Shown: piece by piece, positions 59,445-64,000 of the stretch
Numbering within the stretch: position 1 is the stretch's first letter
How the letters are laid out: each line of letters opens with the position of its first letter
From: Mucilaginibacter sp. 14171R-50
Lineage (GTDB): Bacteria > Bacteroidota > Bacteroidia > Sphingobacteriales > Sphingobacteriaceae
DNA length: 64,000 nt
Assembly: GCF_010093045.1 (NCBI RefSeq)
Contig: NZ_CP048115.1
Location: 3,844,001 to 3,908,000 of the forward strand
Direction: 5' to 3'
Position numbers and translations under genes: made by a program
Notes under the pieces: model-generated
Seen by the model: only the letters and a program-made list of their open reading frames with translations
Databases searched by the model: none
What the model was told of the DNA's origin: nothing

Positions 59445-61814
59445 TTACTCCGACCTCAAACTCTTAACCGGGTTGGCCAGCGCGGCTTTAATGGCCTGGT
59501 AGCTTACCGTTGCTATTGCGATAATCACCGTTAATAAACCGGCTAATGCCAACATCCACCAACTTAGGGCAATGCGGTATTCAAACTTTTGCAGCCATTT
59601 GTTCAACAGCCAAATTGAAAATGGTATAGCCAGCAGAATAGCAAGGCCCACCAGTTTTAAAAAGTCTTTAGATAGCAGGGTTGTAAGGTTAAAAACCGTT
59701 GCGCCTAATACTTTGCGCACCCCAATCTCTTTAACACGCTGCTCGGCAGCATACGCGGCCAGGCCAAATAAGCCCAGGCAAGATATAATGATGGCCAGGC
59801 CGCCAAACAAGTTTGACAAGGTAGCCAGCAGCTTCTCATTCTGAAATTTCTTCTCAAAATCGCTGTCTACAAATTTGATGGTTGGCGGATACGCCGGGTT
59901 TAGTGATTTAAGTGCTTTATTTATGGTTTCGATATTGGCGCTGACACTTTTAGTTTGATTTAAGCGCAAATCAACGGTAGCACCATTATTACCGCCATAC
60001 TGTGTTAACATGGGGCGGGTTTTTTCGTAAGGCGATCCCCACACAAAATCCTTATATACACCAACAATGGTAAGCTCGGTATCGCCCCATTTTATAAGGG
60101 TTCCAACCGGGTTTTTTAATTTCATCACCTTAGCTGCCGATTCGTTTACCAGCACGGTTTTGCCTGCAGTGTCGGCCTGGTTAGCAGACGAGAACTCGCG
60201 TCCGTCCAGCAATTTAACCCCTGCGGTTTTAATAAAATCGTTACCGGCCCTAAATACATCAAACAAAACGGTCTCATCATCCCGTTTGCCGGGCCAGCTT
60301 ACCCCCCACGTATTGTTGCCATTCTCGGTGATGCTTTGCGAAAACACCGAGGCGTTGGTAACCGCGCCGGAACTTTTGAGTTGGTTTATAAGCACCTCTA
60401 CATTTTTTTGCAAATCACCCTCGATAGGTATCTCCACCAGGTTATTCTTATCAAACCCGGCCGACTTTTCCTGCACAAATTTTATCTGCCGGTAAATGCA
60501 AATGGTGGCGGTTATTAAAAATACCGCGAAACCAAACTGCACAACTACCAGTACTTTACGTACCGGCAGTGCCGAAGTGCCCCCTTTAAATATTCCTTTC
60601 AATACTTTAATAGGCTCGAAAGATGAGAGGTAAAAAGCCGGATAGCTGCCGGCAAGTACCCCGGTAAATAACCCAATGCCCAAAATGGCCACCCAGGTTA
60701 CCCAACTGTTGTAGGGCAGTGCTAATTGGATACCCAATAAATTGTTGAAATAAGGCAGCGAAACAATTACTATACCCATAGCTACCGCTGTGGATAACAG
60801 TGACAGGATAACCGACTCGATAATGAACTGACTGACAAGCGATGACCTGTTTGAGCCTATAGCCTTGCGGATGCCTACCTCTTTAGCGCGTTCTTCTGAC
60901 CGGGCGGTGCTCAGGTTCATAAAGTTTACGCAGGCAACCAGTAGAATACATATAGCCAAAGTAATGAAAAGCTTAATCTGATCGATCATGCCCCCTACAG
61001 ATTTCCCTTCCACAAATTCCGAATACAGGTGCAACCTGCTGAACGGGTAAAGGAATAATTGGTTCTTGTTACCATCGTTATGCCGCTCTACCATGTTTTT
61101 CATGATGCTGTTGGCGCGTGTTAATGAGGACGGATCTTTCAATTGTACAACCGTACGCGCAAAATTGCTTCCCCAGCCCGAGTCTTTTGCCCACGGATTT
61201 GAATCTTCGAACATCACCCAGGGTAAAACAAACTCAAATTGAAAGGTGGCGTTTGCCGGTACATCATCAATAACACCGGTAACTTTTAAAGGTAACTGGT
61301 TATTACGCTTTACAACCTTGTTCATCGGGTCTTCGTCGCCAAAAAGCGTCCTGGCAAGCTTTTGAGTAATAACGATAGAATTTGGCGACTTTAGAGCATT
61401 TGCAGCCGAACCTTTTACAAAATGATATGAAAATATATCAAAAAAACCATCATCTGCAAACAAGCCCGATTTTTTAAAACTATTGTTTTTATAAGTAAGC
61501 AAGCCTTCGGCAGTGTAGTTTATTGTCCTTACCGCGCGCACAGCATCCGGCACTTCGGTTTTTATAGTTGCTGCTGCAAGGCGTGGCGTAGCTGCAAACG
61601 TGTATATTTTGCCATCGCCGGGCTGATTGTTTTCAACAAGGTATATGTTATCGATATTGTTAAACTGCTTATCGTAGTTTAAGTGATAGGAAACGTAAAG
61701 CAGCAAAAGCAGGCAGCTTGCCATGCCTAATGCCAACCCGCCCGCGTTAATTAACGAAAAGCCCTTATGCTTGACGATATTACGCCAGGCAATTTTGAAA
61801 TAATTTTTTATCAT
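59445..61814 (-). CDS. MacB/FtsX-type ABC permease P10
   Basis: A 789-residue permease starting MIKNYFKIAWRNIVKHKGFSL. First coupling helix SEERAKEVGIRKAIGSNRS, second RVKEIGVRKVLGAT, end NPVKSLRSE. It is the close relative of P7. Its start codon lies only 24 nt after the DUF4097 gene, so the two are co-transcribed and may work together. Confidence 0.92.
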   Translation of the reverse strand: MIKNYFKIAWRNIVKHKGFSLINAGGLALGMASCLLLLLYVSYHLNYDKQFNNIDNIYLVENNQPGDGKIYTFAATPRLAAATIKTEVPDAVRAVRTINYTAEGLLTYKNNSFKKSGLFADDGFFDIFSYHFVKGSAANALKSPNSIVITQKLARTLFGDEDPMNKVVKRNNQLPLKVTGVIDDVPANATFQFEFVLPWVMFEDSNPWAKDSGWGSNFARTVVQLKDPSSLTRANSIMKNMVERHNDGNKNQLFLYPFSRLHLYSEFVEGKSVGGMIDQIKLFITLAICILLVACVNFMNLSTARSEERAKEVGIRKAIGSNRSSLVSQFIIESVILSLLSTAVAMGIVIVSLPYFNNLLGIQLALPYNSWVTWVAILGIGLFTGVLAGSYPAFYLSSFEPIKVLKGIFKGGTSALPVRKVLVVVQFGFAVFLITATICIYRQIKFVQEKSAGFDKNNLVEIPIEGDLQKNVEVLINQLKSSGAVTNASVFSQSITENGNNTWGVSWPGKRDDETVLFDVFRAGNDFIKTAGVKLLDGREFSSANQADTAGKTVLVNESAAKVMKLKNPVGTLIKWGDTELTIVGVYKDFVWGSPYEKTRPMLTQYGGNNGATVDLRLNQTKSVSANIETINKALKSLNPAYPPTIKFVDSDFEKKFQNEKLLATLSNLFGGLAIIISCLGLFGLAAYAAEQRVKEIGVRKVLGATVFNLTTLLSKDFLKLVGLAILLAIPFSIWLLNKWLQKFEYRIALSWWMLALAGLLTVIIAIATVSYQAIKAALANPVKSLRSE

Positions 61815-61838
61815 ATACCTTGCTGTTATTAAAGATGA

Positions 61839-62867
61839 TTATCTGGACGATACGTTTACGTGGCCATCGCCGCGTACCTCAACCAGCGACCCACCGCCAT
61901 TTAGCTTACCGGTAACCCGCTCTTTTTCTTTGTGGCCTTCAAATTTTCCGCTAATGTTAAAATTCACATCATCGCCTCTCAGGTCTACATCTACGCCCTG
62001 GTTTGCCGGTAGTTGCAGGTCTACATGCCCCGAATTAGCGTCAATTTTTACATAATTGCCCACGCGCAGCATTTGCACATGCATGCTGCCGGCGCTTGTT
62101 GAGGCATCGACACTGCCGGCCACCGCCATCAGGTTTACACTACCGCCGGATGTGCCAGTTATCAGTTCGCCATCAATGTTATTGCCTTTTACGCTGCCGC
62201 CGCTGGTGGTGGCCTTAACGGTGCCTTTAAGATTTGTTAAGTTTAGCGACCCGCCGCTGGTTTCTAAACGTATTTTGCCGCTGCAGTTATCGGCTGTAAC
62301 GCTGCCACCGCTGGTTTCCAGATCAATATCCGGCTTGCAGTTTGAAACGTGGATACTGCCCCCACTGGTCTCGCCCTTTATAATACCCGTTAAACCATTG
62401 GCGTGGATACTGCCGCCGCTGGTCTCGAAGTTTTGGCTACCGGTTAAATTATCCAAATGCAGGCTGCCGCCGCTGGTATTTAAGTTGGTAGTGGTTTGTT
62501 TGTTAACATATATTTTAAAGCCAATGCTTAACGACCGTCTCCAATTCATGTTATTGCGGCGGCTTTTAGCCGTAGCGTGGAGCTCGCCGTTTTGGATATC
62601 TATATTAAGGATATAGTCCTCCTCAAGGCGCTTTTTTATTTCGTCTTTGGTTAACTTTTGATTGTTATTGCCAACCACATACACATCAATATGCGGCTGC
62701 TCGGTACCTGCGCCGCTTACCGCTATACTACCGCCGCTGGTGTTTACAAAAACGGCCTTGATACCGTCATTTGCCAGCGAACGCGTGTAATAAGGCACCT
62801 TGTCGTCCTGCGCGGAAGCAAAGAGAACCGGCGATGCCATTAAAAATAAAAGGAAATACTTTTTCAT
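61839..62867 (-). CDS. DUF4097 beta-strand-repeat protein, secreted
   Basis: A 342-residue protein with signal peptide ending LFASAQ (residue 20). Residues about 125-265 hold eight copies of an 18-residue unit beginning TSGGS (for example ETSGGSIHVSNCKPDIDL), the last ones degenerating to TSAGS. This predicts a parallel beta-helix or a beta-stack, usual for DUF4097. A short TSGGS also occurs near residue 43. No lipobox Cys is seen, so periplasmic or secreted. It lies 24 nt upstream of P10 and 103 nt downstream of P11, inside the permease cluster. Function unknown; a partner or substrate of the permeases is conceivable. Confidence 0.88.
   Translation of the reverse strand: MKKYFLLFLMASPVLFASAQDDKVPYYTRSLANDGIKAVFVNTSGGSIAVSGAGTEQPHIDVYVVGNNNQKLTKDEIKKRLEEDYILNIDIQNGELHATAKSRRNNMNWRRSLSIGFKIYVNKQTTTNLNTSGGSLHLDNLTGSQNFETSGGSIHANGLTGIIKGETSGGSIHVSNCKPDIDLETSGGSVTADNCSGKIRLETSGGSLNLTNLKGTVKATTSGGSVKGNNIDGELITGTSGGSVNLMAVAGSVDASTSAGSMHVQMLRVGNYVKIDANSGHVDLQLPANQGVDVDLRGDDVNFNISGKFEGHKEKERVTGKLNGGGSLVEVRGDGHVNVSSR
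62070..62490 (-). repeat. 54-bp in-frame tandem repeats inside the DUF4097 gene
   Basis: The DNA behind the TSGGS units repeats every 54 bases, visible on the plus strand as recurrent CTGCCGCCGCTGGT and close variants. Third positions vary, so the units are old rather than recent copies. Confidence 0.7.
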
Positions 62868-62929
62868 AATTATTTGAGTTTACTATAAGACTATTTTTTA
62901 ATGTTATAGGTTGCATGCTTTTTATTTTA

Positions 62930-62959
62930 GTTCATGGCAGAGCTGCAATTACCATGAAC
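62930..62959. promoter_or_regulatory. Inverted repeat at the end of P11
   Basis: GTTCATGG and CCATGAAC, exact complements 14 nt apart, between P11 and the DUF4097 gene. No T run follows, so a simple terminator is unlikely. Confidence 0.3.
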
Positions 62960-62970
62960 CATATCATCAT

Positions 62971-63999
62971 CTATTCGCTTCGCAAGCTCTTTACCGGGTT
63001 TGTTAATGCCGCCTTTATTGATTGTACACTTACGGTAGCAAGTGCTATAAGCGCCGCACCGCCTCCCGCGAGCAAAAACACCCACCAATTGATGTTAATT
63101 TTATAGGCAAAATCCTGCAGCCATTTGTCCATGGCAAACCAGGCTATGGGGCTTGCAATGATTATAGCGATAAGTACCAGTTTCATCAGATCGGTTGACA
63201 ACAGGCTTACAATATTATTGATGCTTGCGCCTAACACTTTACGGATGCCAATTTCCTTCACCCGTTGCTCGGCGGTAAAGGTTACCAGGCCAAACAAGCC
63301 TAAGCAAGCTATACTTATTGCCAGTATTGTAAATATCAACAGGATATTGCCCTGTTTTTGCTCGGTTTGGTATTGTGCCGCAAAGTTCTGGTCAAGAAAA
63401 TGGAACTCGGGCTTATTCTCAATATCAAATTCGCTGTAAACTTTCGTGATGTAATCAAGCGATGCCTGGGTGTTACCCTTGCCAATACGCACATATAAAT
63501 TGTCTTTATCCTTAGCTTCCGAAGGGAGGTATAAAACCATCGGGCTTATCTTATGCTGTAACGAATAAGTGTTAAAATCTTTCACCACACCAACAATGGT
63601 TTGCGTTATAACCTTGCCGTCATTATCAACTCCTGTACGTACGCGCCGGCCAACAGCATCTTTCCAGCCCAATTCTTTAACAAGCGTTTCGTTTACAATA
63701 ATGGCATCTTTAGCGTCGCTGCTAACATCCTTCGAAAAATTGCGCCCGCCTGCCATTTTTATTTGCAGCGTAGGGATAAAATCTTCATCTATCTGCAGGC
63801 TTTGCACTATTTTAGATTCGGGTGTGGCCTTGCCGTCAGGCCCAAGGTTAAAATCACCGCCGCCTATATTGTTGTTCCCTATCGGGTTGCCCGCTATGCC
63901 AACACTTTCAATAGCAGGGTTTAATAACAGTTGTTGTTTTATAGCATCAACTTTCGACCGCACCTCGCGGTTGTTGATATGAAAAGTAAGCGTTTGTGT
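62971..63999 (-). CDS. MacB/FtsX-type ABC permease P11, 5' end outside window
   Basis: The frame is open to the window edge, so only the C-terminal ~342 residues of an ~800-residue permease are visible: periplasmic domain 2 (AGGRNFSKDVSSDAKDAIIVN, GVVKDFNTYSLQHKISPMVL), the last FtsX block with RVKEIGIRKVLGAS and the end NPVKSLRSE. Gene order suggests that cluster 2 continues, or starts, beyond 64000. Confidence 0.92.
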   Translation of the reverse strand, partial: TQTLTFHINNREVRSKVDAIKQQLLLNPAIESVGIAGNPIGNNNIGGGDFNLGPDGKATPESKIVQSLQIDEDFIPTLQIKMAGGRNFSKDVSSDAKDAIIVNETLVKELGWKDAVGRRVRTGVDNDGKVITQTIVGVVKDFNTYSLQHKISPMVLYLPSEAKDKDNLYVRIGKGNTQASLDYITKVYSEFDIENKPEFHFLDQNFAAQYQTEQKQGNILLIFTILAISIACLGLFGLVTFTAEQRVKEIGIRKVLGASINNIVSLLSTDLMKLVLIAIIIASPIAWFAMDKWLQDFAYKININWWVFLLAGGGAALIALATVSVQSIKAALTNPVKSLRSE

Positions 64000-64000
64000 T

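Noticed and set aside
62070-62490. 54-bp repeats as a CRISPR or intergenic satellite
   Set aside because: They are in frame within a signal-peptide-bearing gene and encode a regular 18-residue TSGGS unit.
62930-62959. Hairpin at the end of P11 as an intrinsic terminator
   Set aside because: No T run on either strand after the stem; kept only as a low-confidence inverted repeat.
1-64000. tRNA, rRNA, IS elements, prophage genes
   Set aside because: No cloverleaf-like GTTCRANYC arms, transposase, integrase or phage structural genes were recognised.

Overview
The window looks like chromosome of a Bacteroidota member of the family Sphingobacteriaceae, most likely Mucilaginibacter or a close relative. 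This rests on family content: a BtuB/BtuG-type B12 operon, DUF3667, two-FtsX permeases of about 800 residues, a bifunctional nuclease with a UVR tail, a KirBac channel and DUF4097. Weak Shine-Dalgarno sequences and occasional TAnnTTTG promoter elements agree. It is an inference; no rRNA, tRNA, IS element or CRISPR array was seen.

Left third (1-29.8 kb): mainly housekeeping genes in short operons on both strands. In order: the end of an arginine/proline operon (argB, proC, a GDSL hydrolase); a small cold-shock-tail-like protein behind a terminator-like leader hairpin; two small unknown proteins; PhoH2; a DHFR-fold reductase; about 0.9 kb of non-coding DNA with degenerate ~24-nt repeats; a radical-SAM/DUF4130 DNA-repair pair; a UBP zinc finger and a sirtuin. 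Next comes a cobalamin riboswitch driving btuB, btuG and a DUF6580 membrane protein. After that: an SRPBCC protein, recQ, a mannose-1-P guanylyltransferase, rlmB, dnaB, a TPR protein, etfBA, a bifunctional nuclease, two outer-membrane barrels, a nucleoside permease, DUF3667, a TolC-family protein and an ABC ATPase.

Right two thirds (30-64 kb): dominated by eleven minus-strand genes for MacB/FtsX-type ABC permeases without their own ATPase domain. Six (P1-P6) lie at 30.1-45.1 kb, upstream of one ATPase and one TolC-like protein. Five more (P7-P11; P11 runs off the window) lie at 51.8-64 kb with a DUF4097 beta-helix protein between P10 and P11. An unrelated block separates the two clusters: trpD-trpF-trpB, a KirBac potassium channel, an SDR, a glycosyltransferase and recR. 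No periplasmic adaptor (MacA/HlyD) is present.

Most notable signals: (1) the eleven-permease array served by a single visible ATPase; (2) an identical 18-bp element upstream of both the ATPase and the first permease of cluster 1; (3) a complete trp attenuator with a 17-residue leader peptide holding three consecutive Trp codons, in front of an incomplete trpDFB operon; (4) a family of intergenic elements with 7-nt period, concentrated between the permease genes; (5) a perfect 26-bp inverted repeat pair that supplies the stop codons of two convergent genes.
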